Assembly (NCBI GenBank): GCA_037039925.1
Contig: JAXRKP010000015.1
Location: forward strand, 212,501 to 276,500
DNA from: Doris montereyensis
Lineage: Eukaryota > Mollusca > Gastropoda > Nudibranchia > Dorididae
DNA length: 64,000 nt
Direction of reading: 5' to 3'
Shown piece by piece: positions 48,816 through 60,773 of the stretch. Under the pieces are notes generated by a model, which ran no database searches, was not told the origin of the DNA, and was given only the letters and a program-made list of their open reading frames with translations. Each line of letters opens with the position of its first letter. Positions within the stretch are counted from its first letter, which is position 1. The translations under genes were made by a program, and so were the position numbers.

Positions 48816-49439
48816 TTGTCTGATCTAAGATCCGCCTTCGGTGAGTGAAATTGGCGAAAAGATGGCAGCATATTTGAAAATCTATGATTATGAATGTAAC
48901 ACCAGAAAGAGAATGAAATATAATGCAAATGGATCCCTGGGCTCATCTCTAGATTGAAGTAATAACGTGCTGTACTGCTGCACTCTAGCAGTACTAGATC
49001 TAGATCTAGAATCTAGATTTACTCTTTTTATTTTCACTCATACTCATAGTCACACACTCATAGTCACAACAAACGATCACTGCAATATGGTCTAGATCAA
49101 TAACACTTTAGATGTACATCGTTGCTTTTTTATTTTTCATATTGCATACTTCATATACAGTGTACAGCCACATGTGTTGCAATCAGAAAATATATTGTTG
49201 ATATTATAAATTAAAGGCCCTAATAATTTGTAGATTTGTAGATTTATCCTTCACTTAGTTTCACTTTCAGTACTTTCACTTGTTTTCGGGTGCAATTGAG
49301 TATATTGTCAAAACTTTTCATTAGACAACTCTAATCCAGAAAGCATTACTGTTCCAGTTTCCAGTATACCTATTCTGTCAGGTCTAGATTTTCAACAGAA
49401 TGATATTTTAAGTCTGCTTTCTTTTTGACTGGCATTTAG

Positions 49440-49960
49440 TCACACATAATTTGATATCCTCTGGAAGGTCCACTGGCAAGACTTAGCAAGATCTAGCTGG
49501 ATAGGAAGTTGTTTGTACTCACATGTTCCAGGAAATCCCTTTTATCATCAAAATCTTGGTGAAATTTTCTTTTTAATGGCTTCTTTTGATGGATTAAATC
49601 ATGTGTATTGTTTTCTTTTGAAGTCAGTGTTTGATTTAAATAATGACTTTGTGTATTATTCCTTTTGTTATAATAATGGATTCTTTTAGTGTATAATTTC
49701 CTGGAAAAAGGGAATACCATTTCATTGGGAAATCCTCTTTTGATGAGGCTTGCACAATTGTCAGGACAGTGCTAATGTTTGACTGTTAAGATGCATAGTG
49801 CACATGCACCATGTTCTTTAAGATGTTTGAAAGATCAAATGTACTTGTAGTCACCAGTTACTCTTGAAGATGAAATAACATTTTCACCACAAGGAGCAAT
49901 AAGCACAGATTGTGATTCTTTCTTCTCTGACTTTGAAGATTAGGAAGAGTAATTACGTGT
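49440..49960 (-). pseudogene. Coding-like patch, minus strand, unidentified
   Basis: A 178-nt stretch (49523-49700) is bounded by ccctttttccag and CAT|gtgagt and reads HYYNKRNNTQSHYLNQTLTS...KRKFHQDFDDKRDFLEH. Upstream on the same strand other frames read HLKEHGACALCIL and CASLIKRGFPMKW. Frames change repeatedly. No family recognised; it may be a TE relic. Confidence 0.3.
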
Positions 49961-50041
49961 ATTTTTGTTGGGAATTTAGATTTTGTTTCCTTGAATATTT
50001 ATGGAGAGCTTTTACATTAATTTTCTGAAACACACATAAAA

Positions 50042-50128
50042 ATGGCTGATAATACCATAAATATGGTTGCTAATTCTGATATGATTTATCAGAATCAGAA
50101 TGGTCATGAAGTTAGATCTATGTCTGAG
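50042..50128 (+). CDS. Candidate first coding exon (hypothetical, upstream of STAT)
   Basis: ATG-started open frame of 29 codons (MADNTINMVANSDMIYQNQN...SMSE) ending in phase 0 at a perfect donor GAG|gtaaga. I do not recognise the peptide. Phase allows joining either to 51604-51691 or directly to the STAT exon at 57424, so it may be an alternative STAT N terminus or a separate small gene. Confidence 0.42.
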
Positions 50129-50373
50129 GTAAGAAACAGTCATTGTTTGTATCATATAGATCTATAATAGTATAAGTTTAAGCTTTCTACTGGTGAGAGG
50201 TTTTTTTAGCTTGCTTTTGTTGGGTTTTTATGTGTATTATATTTATAGATCTATCACAGCATACAAAACTCATCCCTCTTAGTTGGCCGATGTGGTGCAC
50301 CTGGGTCATGCTAGCGTTTGCTCCCTGCTAGCTTTGCCATGCTTAACGGTAATTTATAGGTCCAATTAATCAG

Positions 50374-50605
50374 CTTGTATCTGGCTAAGATAGCTATCGA
50401 CAATAAATGTGAAGGCTTCCCCGACTTTAAAGAGTGTTGCGATAGACTGATGAAAGAAATTTATCAAGAAACATTTCGTTTCCACACAATCAAGGCTCAA
50501 TTAGGTCCATCATTTCAGTACAATAATGGACATAAGGTATTAAGTAAACGCTTTAACACAAAAATCTGCACAGGCGAATGCCATCAAACTTTCACAAAAT
50601 AAAAG
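50374..50605 (+). pseudogene. Open frame with coding-like composition, unidentified
   Basis: Reads YLAKIAIDNKCEGFPDFKEC then CDRLMKEIYQETFRFHTIKA, ending at a TAA after HQTFTK. A possible acceptor (attaatcag) and donor (CATAAG|gtatta) flank it, but phase does not fit the exon at 50042. Not recognised. Confidence 0.28.
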
Positions 50606-51603
50606 ATAGTTTGCAGGCATCACGCTGAACGGAACAAAATCGGTTTTTGTAATACTCCAATAATGAGACTAACGTAAAACAAACAATTTCATTGAAGGAA
50701 TAACTCTTAAACACAATAAAATAAGACATGTATCACTATATACATTTAATGTTACTTGCAGGTCGATCTGCGTGCATGCACCAGGGGGCTGCTTTCTAAT
50801 ATTTGTGCATTCATTGTCTGTGTGATAATTGTTTGTGTAAGGTCTGTATAAACTTGTTTTTGTAAGTATGTAATTTTATCTAAGGATGATGCAATGGGAC
50901 TCGATCTATGTGTGAGTTTTTCATATGTTATTTGTGATAATTTATGCTCAGCGTCCGTACTTCTTGAGTGTATGTGGCTTTATCAAAGTCATTATCACTA
51001 AAAAGAAGACAAGTCTGATAGAAGTCAAGCTGTATTTGTGTTTCGGTGTGCTTGTTTCCAACAACTGCCATTGTTTTGATACCTGCCCAAGCTCTGAGAT
51101 GAGTATCTGTCTGACATGTAATTTTGTTGCCGATGGAATGTGCTGCTGTCTCGCATTTTATCACACATCAGTGGCTTTCTTTGCCTGTTTTTCTGTTAAA
51201 TTTTTCTTTCCACATATGTGGCACAATTCATTGACAGCAAAATCATGATTTTCTAGGGTGTGATCCATACTAGATTTATTTGAAAAAATAAGAGGGGTCA
51301 GTAAAAATCGATTGGATAAAGGAAAATCGTTTAAAAGTGATTTACACTCAAGGACAACACGTTGCATGCGTAGTTAACTTAGGTAAAAAGGGAGTGGGTG
51401 GAGGAAGAACACTTTAACTTTGCAATGGGTTGTGACCGCAAATTGATTTTTCCTACAGAGTGAAGTGCGATAACCAATCTTTGAAATAAACTCATTTTCG
51501 TTAACTATGATCGTGTAATTTTTTAACAATTAGATCAAATATTATGACCAAAGTAAATAATAAAAAAGAAATATACATGCACGTATTAAAATGCTTTTTT
51601 CAG

Positions 51604-51691
51604 AAAAGTCACAAATCCAAGAGAAATGATACTTTGACAGAGAACAAACAAGACGTTGATACTATGGTAGAAACAAAGACTGAGACAATCG
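51604..51691 (+). CDS. Candidate exon (hypothetical, upstream of STAT)
   Basis: Acceptor gctttttttcag and donor ATCG|gtatga bound an 88-nt open frame, KSHKSKRNDTLTENKQDVDT then MVETKTETI. It is charged and looks disordered. Entry phase 0 matches the donor at 50128; exit phase is 1. Confidence 0.42.
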
Positions 51692-52499
51692 GTATGAGAG
51701 AAGTGTTGTTATAGTGAGATAAAATAGTGTCAATATTGATAAAATATCAGCTACCCGGGAATCCAGCTGACGCGCTTGACCCCTGACAGGTGAGCGCACG
51801 TGTGTATTTAATGAGTTTTGCCGGCCACAACTAAGAGGGATGATTTGCTGCAGTAATTCAACGCTGTGCTATATGTCTTCTTCTTTCGGGTGGAGCTATT
51901 TTGATAATAAAAATAGGCACGGATGAGGTGTTGCTGAGAGAAAAAGACATTGAAATATAGCAGTTTAACCTTTACATTGCCACCCATTTTACATCGGATG
52001 TCTTTGCCATTGCCACACATTTTGACTGAAATCCTTAGAAGTGACTCATATCAGGAAACAAAATCTCATTTCTAAACTGCAATAGATATTCTAATGATAT
52101 ATTGTGCTACAAGAATAACTATGCAAATGAAGTCATGTGATTATGGCAGCCATCTTTGATTTTGACAATTTATGTTTTTTTGGTCATATCTCAGTGAAAA
52201 TGACAGTTTGTGGTCACAGAATACTCTATTGTGAAGCATATTATGGGTTAATCATCATTTGTGGGTTGTATTGTAGTGTGAGGAAGACAGTCAAAAGGGA
52301 ACAATTGGACAAAAATGTGAAAACAATACAAATATATTCATGTTGCATGTCAAACACAAAAAATGCAAATACTCAAAATGACATGAGAACAGTAATCAAG
52401 AATTTAAGATTTTGCTCAGCTATCCTGTCTCATTAAGTCTTTTATTCTTGTGTTTTCTGTGGTGTGTCATATATGTCTCTAATTTTCAAATATTCCCAG

Positions 52500-52738
52500 T
52501 ACCAGGCACTAGTAGCAACAGTTCCACGCCTCTTTACTTAAGTGCTCTTTCCCGAAGAACCTCATATACTCCGTTGTCACTGTCAGAGCCAATCAGAATC
52601 AGATTCATTACGGTGCATAATCCACGATTTCGAGGTTGCCTGTGTGAACAAGTCGGAAAAATAGATCAAATCCGGGTCAGATCGGCAAATTTTGTATGGA
52701 AAAATCATGCAGTAGCAGCAGTCTATTACGATGTACGG
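52500..52738 (+). CDS. Candidate exon (hypothetical, upstream of STAT)
   Basis: Acceptor tattcccag, entry phase 1, open for 239 nt: PGTSSNSSTPLYLSALSRRT ... IRIRFITVHNPRF ... FVWKNHAVAAVYYDVR, ending in phase 0 at CGG|gtaact. An earlier weak donor (CGAG|gttgcc) also exists. The exon can join the STAT exon at 57424 in frame. No domain recognised; could be chance. Confidence 0.33.
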
Positions 52739-53324
52739 GTAACTACATAACAATTTACTTCGTTTTATTTTATATTCTGCCTTTTTAGTGGAGCTCGAAT
52801 TTGGCAACGTAAGGATTAAAGAGAACCAGGTGAATTAGATGAAGCCTTCAAGTCAAATGAGTGATAGGACAACCAACAAGAATTTATTTTAGGTCTATAT
52901 TGTATATAAATTGTGTTTTGATGAAAGAAGGAACAGAGTTGCCTACCGTTCTGATGTCACCGTAAACGTTCAGGAAGTTCTAAAATTTGAGCACCCATTA
53001 CATAAAATACGTAAATATATATGTATCTCACACAGACACATACATACATGATACGAATATACACACCCACATAAATACAAGAATTAGGTATAGAGCATCC
53101 TGATTAATGCAGGCACCTGTGCAGTAGTATTGTATTTTATTATTATTACAGGTCAGCCTTCTACTACTACCTCTACTGCAATATGAGTTTTTTTTTTCAA
53201 GGTCACGTTACCTTAGGGTTATTCACATACTCTTTGTAGAAAGGTTTTGAACTAAGGAAGTGAAGCTATTTTGATTTGAGCTTATAATCTAACATCTAAG
53301 ACACAAGTCTAATTGTGGACTGTT

Positions 53325-53412
53325 GGCAGAGCTTCCAGTTGGTTCTACTTCTTTCCTTTCCCTCTTTCATTTATCTTTCATCTTGCTCTTTCCTCTTAAT
53401 TTATCATGAGAT
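53325..53412 (-). repeat. Dispersed ~130-bp repeat, reverse copy
   Basis: Reverse complement of the shared words: ttggcagagcttccagttgg, ctacttctttcctttcc, and catcttgctctttcctctt. Two further partial plus copies lie at about 4797-4872 and 7057-7125. Confidence 0.65.
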
Positions 53413-54230
53413 TATGAGAACAATGCATATTTGGTAGACGTAGTAAAATTTAATAAAACAAAGTCCAACTGACATCAACTCCCTTTACCAATCATGACCT
53501 CCAAGATAACTTACGATCATGGGTGATTTTTGTTTTATTTTATATTTTAATTGCCCAATTTTACTAACGTTCCTGAAATTTAAAAAGATTGTTCCTGAAA
53601 GCGTAAATTTGGGGTCGGCAACTCTGCAGTTGTAAGTAGAAATATTGTATTATAATAAGCATTTTTGGATCCAACCTAGGTAATAATAATGAGAAGTTTC
53701 AAAGTGGGAAACTGATGTGAACAATTAAAAGACAAAGCTACCTCTTTAAATGATTCTAATCTTACTTCATGAGTGGTTCACTACTTCGAAACTTCATCCT
53801 AATGATATATTTATCTGTATTCATAATTAATGCTGTTTGCGCTCTATTTCCAAATTATATTTCCCCTGCTCAGGGAAAGAGGCCGGATCATGTTCTGCTT
53901 CTTATCTTTGTTTAGAAGACATTTTGTGTGTGTTTACTACTCAAGGTGTGTTTGGGTAGAGGGGGGGGGGGTGGGGTTAAGTTTTGTTTTGGGTGCTCTT
54001 TGAGAAAATTGGAATCTAGTCGGGAAAGAGGAGTGGGGAGGGGGATCAGGAGGGTCTCGTCCCCACTGATTAAAGGAGAAACTTGTGAAAAAAAGGGTTG
54101 GCCCTTCAATAAGAGTCATGACAGAGATTGGTACGATTGTGCGATTTCTCCTCTCTGTGGGTTTGGTTGACAATGTACAGAAATTTCTTTTAAGATAGAC
54201 TTATGATAAGATAAAGGATAATGATCACTG

Positions 54231-54379
54231 TTGATACTTTGCTCATGGAAATAAGACGTTTGATTATAAAAGAATACAACGAAAGTTTAAATACAAAACA
54301 AACAGTGTTTGTTTTGTATTTAAACTTTCGTTGTATTCTTTTATAATCAAACGTTTTATTTCCATGAGCAAAGTATCAA
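54231..54379. repeat. 149-bp near-perfect palindrome
   Basis: Two 74-base arms around a single central G (54305), differing at one position by my reading. The arms begin ttgatactttgctcatgg. No open frame. Arms of this identity suggest recent origin or a library/assembly inversion artefact. Confidence 0.88.
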
Positions 54380-54786
54380 GGTCCGCCCCTCAAATGTTTT
54401 TACCTGCAACAAATTGGAAATAAGTAACTGTTGACTGCAATTTGGCATGAATTGTGAATGCTTCATCCTCAAGTTAATGAAATTCTTTGTTGTATACAAG
54501 ATTTATATGATTTACTTTAATTTCAATGCGCCGTGGAATGACATACCTCTCAACGCTGTTTAAATCAAGAGATAAGAGAAAATTTGATATTATGATAGGA
54601 ATGCTTAGGCCAATAGAGTAATACAATTCCCCTATCAAACTTAGATTCTGTATGATCAGTAGTGAATGATGGGAAATTTTCTTCTTCTTTTTCATAACTG
54701 TCCAACTCAATTCTTGAGCATTGCTGTCAGCGCACATATTTTAATTTAACCCAAAAAATATTACTCCAATGTTGGTTTTAAAGTCT

Positions 54787-54895
54787 TTCTTTCTTTCTTT
54801 ATCAGCTCCCATTCTACCTTCCGATGTATGAGTTTAGATGCCCAAAATGATCTTTTTCCAGGCTGCTCTGTCCTGACATTTTTTATTTCCTTCTG
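54787..54895 (-). mobile_element. RTE-type LINE, 5'-truncated 3' end
   Basis: Begins with (TTTC)n then the reversed element tail, with the conserved run atcagctcccattctacc and the downstream segment matching 13620-13710. About 100 bp survive. Confidence 0.7.
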
Positions 54896-57423
54896 TGAAA
54901 GTTATGCCTGAGAAATCTTCAGTGTGTCTAACCTTTATAATTGAAAAAAAGGAGACATAGAAACAAATAAACACTTTACATTGCTGAACAAAACTAATAG
55001 AGCCAATGGTGTAACGACCCATCGTGCAATTCCATCAATAGAGCAAGCCTCATAACAACAATAAACAAAAGGAAAGAAGACTACGAAGTACAACTACCAT
55101 AAGAGAGACGGAGAGAGAGAAGGGGGGGGTAGAAAGGGAGAGAGAAAGAGGAAAGGAGACATAAAGAGAACGAGGAAGATAAAGAAAGACGGATAGAAAG
55201 GAGGGTGAAAATGAGAGAGGGGGAGAGGTTGAGGTAACATACCGAAACGGGGGAGGGGCCACGTGGCTGCATAGTCAGGCTTTACTCCAGTCATTCAATA
55301 ATAGCGTGGCTGGCTGTGTCGAATATTATGTAGTAGAGTTTCAATGAACAACATTTATTTTTATTTCTTAAGGGATCATTTTCATCCTCACATCTAAATA
55401 AAATGATTGAACAATAATACTAATACATGTACTAGGGGAAATGTCCAACCGCCCCTTCACTAGTTACATGACCGAGTCCCAGTGTGCATAGGTAACACAT
55501 TCCCATGATGAAAGAAACAGGCCCCCCGGTTTATTGCTTTCACAAGTGTATACCGCTCCAGCTGCGACAACACGCTCTATCCCAGACCTAACACTAACAC
55601 CTCTCCTCAGCAACATGCTTCCCATACTTTTGAACACTCCATCCCTACCCTATGTCTATCACTAGTATCGACTTCTCTTCTCCTTTACAATGACATGAGT
55701 GGCTATCATTCTGTATTCTTGGCTGTTCCCTTCCTACAATTCAATAGTATTCCTCCTCCTCACAAACAGCCCCCACCCCTTATGCAATCCAGTGGTTTTC
55801 CACATCTTCCCCCACTTTTGGATGTACGTCTCCTTCCTTAGTTCTTTCTATACAGTAGGAAGATAGACATAGTGTCTAAAGTCTATACATTTTAAATAGC
55901 CGCCCTTCCTCTTGTCCAGATACCACGTGTCATCAGGACCATGTGAAGTGATCTGTTTGAGATATCAAAGTCCCTTTGTTGTTGGTCACTGAACTCAGAT
56001 GAAAGCTTCAACTTTCCCTTGTACTTTCAACACTCCAATCTCTTCATTCTACTGTGAAAAAGAGGTGGAGATATATTTTGACCTACGTGACATTTGACAA
56101 TATAACCATGAACATGGTTTCTTTCTATTGACAGAAGATCCAGTCCTCCATTTAGGCTGACCATAGGTGTGCAATGTGATTAGCCACTGATATCTTTTAT
56201 TTATATCAATCACTATTTCTTACTTGTGGGTGGAGCTTGTTAATAAAGTAATTGACATCTGTCCAGAAGTTGAGTCAGTCATACGAAGATAAGAGTCTTT
56301 GGTTTTGTCCACTTTGCAGAGGGTCCACAGCCTGCATTTGAGATAGAGCTCCTGTGTGTTTTTGTATCTCTTTATAAGAAATATATAGAGTGTGTTGGAC
56401 TCGGAAATGAACTATCACTTTCACCCCTTTAGAAAAATAGACTTTCTCTGTTTGGCATGGCATGGGTTGATCAGCGTAATTGGTCAAAATAAAGGCATTC
56501 CTAAAAACGTCCTTGAGTGCACTGCAAAAATACTAAAAGAATAGAACCTAACAACAGAAAATGTAATTTTAGTTGAATGTGGATAGGTTTGCTGTTTGAC
56601 TTTCTTTTTTGGGGGGGGGGGATTTGGGGAGTTGTTCTTTTGAGATGTGTGTTGTTTGTTCTCTGCTTGGTCCTTGCTTGTTTTGTTTTTTTTAAATGTT
56701 ATAAATGTAGCTTTTAGCTTTGAGATGAGTTGATTCGTCAAAGTTTTTTATTTATATAATAGCCTATATTGTATATGAAATTAAACTCTTACAGGGTAGT
56801 ATAGCATTGGTTCACTCATCTCTAATTTCAATCATAAAATCAGATCCTCCGGAATATGGGATCATATGTATAGAGAGATGTATTTAAACATAGATCTAAA
56901 TAAACAATATTTTATATCCGTTGTATAAATATATCTTGCTCCCTCAATGCCATTCACTGTAATTTGCCCATTGCAACAATAGGTTTTATAAATAATGTAT
57001 TTTTATGGCTTGTATGTCTGCGCACAGATGTCTATATATAATTATGAGTTTGTTGTTCTTTGTTGCCAAAGGCTTTGTTGTTGCCAGTCCACTAACAGTA
57101 GCCATATTATGCATGTATGTTCTAAATGATCCCAAGTTTGTTTTCATATGTGAAATTCGTCTACCAGAAGTGACGTTTAATTATTTAAAATTTCATTGTT
57201 TCCCAGTCTTTGAGTAAAATTCTAATTCACCTAGATTGAAATTTTGAACAGGTTGTAATTAAGAAGTAGGAACAGTGCTGTTCACACCTTCCTGAGTAAC
57301 CTCAGTATTGAATATTTACCAGATCTAATAATCATACTTGGTATCAGCTGAGATGTAACATGCTTGTTAACATTTAGTTTTGACATTTTCATTCACAATT
57401 TTCCTTCTATTCTGCTGTTACAG

Positions 57424-57614
57424 TGCAGACCTGATCATTCGGCACCAGAAGAGAAGCCTAAGGTTTCGTCTTCTTTTTCAATCCCAGTCATGTCTCAGTG
57501 GGCCAAGGTGGAGAAGAACCAGTCGATTCTTCGACAGATGCAACTCTTCTACCAAAATTATTTTCCAATGGAAGTCCGTTACTTTCTGTGTCAATGGATT
57601 GAAGCACAGCCATG
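57424..57614 (+). CDS. STAT: STAT5-like transcription factor, first recognisable coding exon
   Basis: STAT proteins are latent cytoplasmic factors that are tyrosine-phosphorylated, dimerise through SH2 domains and bind DNA in the nucleus. From the ATG at 57490 this exon reads MSQWAKVEKNQSILRQMQLF and continues YFPMEVRYFLCQWIEAQPW, the start of the STAT N-terminal (protein interaction) domain. It is closest to STAT5 (compare FPIEVRHYLAQWIESQPW). The donor ATG|gtaaag splits the final Trp codon. Acceptor ctgttacag at 57423 leaves 66 nt upstream of the ATG, open and in frame (CRPDHSAPEEKPKVSSS), so translation may start further upstream in some transcripts. The rest of the protein (coiled coil, DNA-binding, SH2) is not in the window. 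Confidence 0.9.
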
Positions 57615-58914
57615 GTAAAGACGCAAGCTTTTTGCTTTTTTTTTTTTTTTTCTCCTTTATTGCTGAACCATCACACTGATATTACCTTTTTTATGAACTT
57701 CACAGTGAATGTTATATGTCTTTTATCAGCAGTGCAGTGGCTCACCTTTCTTATTGATTTACAACTCTAATGTAAAAAAGAATTCATTGCCGTAAATAAG
57801 GAATATTACGAAAGTGTGAATGTCTCTCTTGATTTAAAATTAAAATATTTTTTTTTAAAGGAAATCATCTTTGGTTCGTGTAATGTGTTTTTTTTTCCAG
57901 AGGGTGGGGGAACCTGAAGTGGATTTTTTTGCTTTTGAGTTTAGGTTTTTGCTTTCAGTATGTACAAAAGTAGCTGTCAAAATACAGTCATCCTATATCA
58001 TTGAAAATTTTGTAGAGTCCTTGGTTACCATAGAAATGGCAGCCGTCTTGGATTTTGCATAATTTTCAAAATCTATCTCCTTCCGTACTTATAGATACAA
58101 TCACTCAAAACCTGTGCAGATTGACTTTTCCATTCAATATCTAAAGAGTGACGTCAGGTTTTTACAAATATTTTGGATTTAATTTTTTAATGAATTTTAA
58201 AAAATATATATTGTGAATGTACAAAATCGGCATTTTTATTGCACAAAAATGTTTTTCTCAAAAAGTTTACAATATATAAAAAAGCCTGACGTCATTCTAT
58301 TAACATTGATAAGAGGAACCTGTGTGCCAAATATAATACAAATCGTTCTGTAAATGGCGGAGAAGATAGCATTTTAGTGTGGAAAAACTACAAGAAAATA
58401 ACACAAAACAAACGATTCAGACGGGTTTCTCTTGTTGTGGCAGCCCCTTTACTCTTTCGACAGTCTCTGGCATTGTTACTAATGTAAAGAGGATTATAAA
58501 TCTAGGTTTAGATGTGCACTGTTCTGAAAACATACGTCAAAATGACCAGTTTGTTTTTTTTTCCTCCATATACTATGCTTGTGCGCGTGTTTACATATAC
58601 ACTGACGCGCAACGCCTTTTACATCACAGAGCAATGGGCTGAATCGACGAAAGGTATTGGCAGAAACTAAGTCAACTCGGTGATACCACATTTGGCGATA
58701 ACCGCCAATATACGGATTTTTACTGCCATTTTCTCAGTCAGTGTTAGGGTAATTTACGTCAACATTTTGATTTTTTTTTTGCCTACCCTTGCCTCCAAAA
58801 TATTTTTTTTAAATATTATACGTGATGTGGACATTTTTCTGCCGTGAACTTGTAAGTAAATGATCATTCTACCCGAATATGCAAAGAATAGAAAATCTTC
58901 CTTTTGGTCCCAAA

Positions 58915-59180
58915 CTCGCCAGTCTAAGTGCCCCATGAGGTCCCAGGTTCGAATCCAGATCATGAGGTCCAGATCAAATCCAGGAAAGGTTTGAAGTTGT
59001 GTTCCTTGGGAAAGACACCTAACACGTATTTTGCCCACTCAAAACACTGACTTGGGAATAAAAACCTGAGTCAGACCAGCGTCCTGGCCGGGGGTGATTA
59101 TTATCTCCTGTTCCACTGTTCCGCTTCATGTTATTGAAACCGGAAAGAGCCAGCTTATGTGCCATCAAGGCCTTAAAGAA
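58915..59180 (+). mobile_element. SINE family A (STAT intron)
   Basis: Shares catgaggtcccaggttcg, aatccaggaaagg, gtgttccttgggaaagac, and gtgattattatctcctgttc with the other copies. The head contains a short internal duplication (catgaggtcc twice). Confidence 0.75.
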
Positions 59181-59924
59181 ACTTACAACTGAGATACATC
59201 TCTTGGCCGGGTATACAATGCATATGGTTAATATAATGTTTAATGCTGGAAACGTTACTCAAATGTGTCAATGTGTCTTACAAGATGTGGTTCATGTCAA
59301 TCAATAATTCCTTTACATTTTTTTTTTCTGTAGCCAGTGGTCAGCCTCATTTGTCATTCTGACCCACAGTTTCCTTCTTACGTGACAATAAATGACAACC
59401 TGCGTTATGATATTGACACATAAAGCATTGTCGGCCTGGTATAAAGCTGGCGAATACAAAACTACGTCATATATTAAATGAGACTACCACTGTCCGGAGA
59501 CTTACGCCGAGTGCACAACATTTTGCTATCACTATGTCTTTTTTTTCAATTTCAAACAATCACAGCTTTAAATCTTTCATTTTCAAATTTCCTCTGATTT
59601 CAAAGTATTTTATGTCTTCTTTGAACATTTTCTTTTAAAAAATTTTTTTTTTTTCTTTTTCTCCTGCATTTGTTTTAGCAATGTTAGAAGAGTGAAATAC
59701 ACTGTGATATACATCATGAGAAATTCCGACTCTAGAGCTATCACATGTCTTCATGCACTCAAGCACACAGCTTCAGACAAACTTCAATTTCCACACTGAA
59801 TTGTGAGAATGCACCACTCATGCAAAGAAATTTCAGACTGAAAAATCAAAATCTTCCTTTTCTTACTTTCACACATTTTTTTTTTCATCTTTCAGATATT
59901 TTAGTTTAAGAAACTATTGGCTGA

Positions 59925-60125
59925 TTAATTGTGGAAATAGGCCTTCTAAATTTTGCTAAGTGCTCTGGCATTACTAGCAGCAAGATCGGTTTCTCACATT
60001 ATGGAAATAGGCTCTCTAAATTTGGCTATGCCTGGAATTGCCAGCGGCCAGATCCAATTCTCTCCATGTGGAAATAGCCCCTCTAAATAAGGCTAGGAGT
60101 CTTGGGATTGCTAGCAGCATCGTGT
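59925..60125. repeat. Three-copy degenerate tandem repeat in STAT intron
   Basis: Units of about 65 bp: tgtggaaataggccttctaa...agcagcaagat, tatggaaataggctctctaa...agcggccagat, and tgtggaaatagcccctctaa...agcagcatcg. They are diverged, so old. Confidence 0.8.
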
Positions 60126-60673
60126 TTGTTTCATGACTTTTTGTTGTTGATCGTTTCCATTGTGATATCTATGGCTGTTCTTTGTTAAGTTTTATTCTGA
60201 CTTGACGCTGATCGATCAAGTTCGCTCGCCATGTCTTCTTTGCTCCTGAATTATTAGTACATTTACAAAGTTAATTTGTCAAAGAAAATGAGCCATTAAA
60301 TGATCAATGTTGCGTTTTAAAATCATCTGCCATTCAGCACAAGCGTAATTTATGCTTCTTTGCTCTCTCAGCTGTGTTGTGAAGCCAAATGAATAAAACA
60401 CACCATGGGGGCAGATCCTTCTGTGCCATTGTGTGTAGTTTCAACAGCTGTTGTGACCCGCTAGATGATGTCCGAAGGGACTGAAATAGAAGATAAAAAT
60501 AGGCTGGTCAGTAAAGGAACGCATACAAGCAACGAATTTACTAAAATAAGAAATGGCTGTGATTGTTTTCTGCCTTGAAGAGACAGAACACCAAAAATAG
60601 CGTATATAAAGAGAATGATGAAATGAAAAATTGACTTCCGGAAGACATTACAATTTTTTTTTTATTTCTTCAG

Positions 60674-60773
60674 GAATGATATAGATCACAATAACCCAGA
60701 ATATGTGCAATATTCTCAAAGCCTGATACAAGAGATGCTGGTTTAGCTACTCAGACAAAAGATTGCTGAATTT
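60674..60773 (+). CDS. STAT: STAT exon 2, with in-frame TAG
   Basis: Acceptor atttcttcag; the first G completes the Trp codon split at 57614. It reads NDIDHNNPEYVQYSQSLIQE then MLV, a TAG stop, then LLRQKIAEF to a strong donor (gtaagc). This aligns with human STAT5 W-D(A/S)IDLDNP...LLEGLVQELQKKAEH, and the TAG (60744-60746) falls where human has Gln, so a single CAG-to-TAG change explains it. Length 100 nt brings phase to 0. Confidence 0.72.

Larger units (their letters stand above)
53415..57420. other. Intergenic or 5' intronic DNA, no gene seen
   Basis: Apart from the palindrome (54231-54379) and an RTE tail (54787-54895), this holds G-runs, purine-rich sequence (55085-55250) and AT-rich DNA. 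It would be intronic if the candidate exons at 50-52.7 kb belong to STAT. Confidence 0.55.

Noticed and set aside
52137..52436. Open frame of 99 codons on the plus strand
   Set aside because: No recognisable domain, ATG-rich low-complexity composition, overlaps the acceptor region of the candidate exon at 52500, and no splice support.
57871..58642. Two plus-strand ORFs in the first STAT intron
   Set aside because: They do not resemble STAT, lack convincing splice sites and phase, and contain T-runs.
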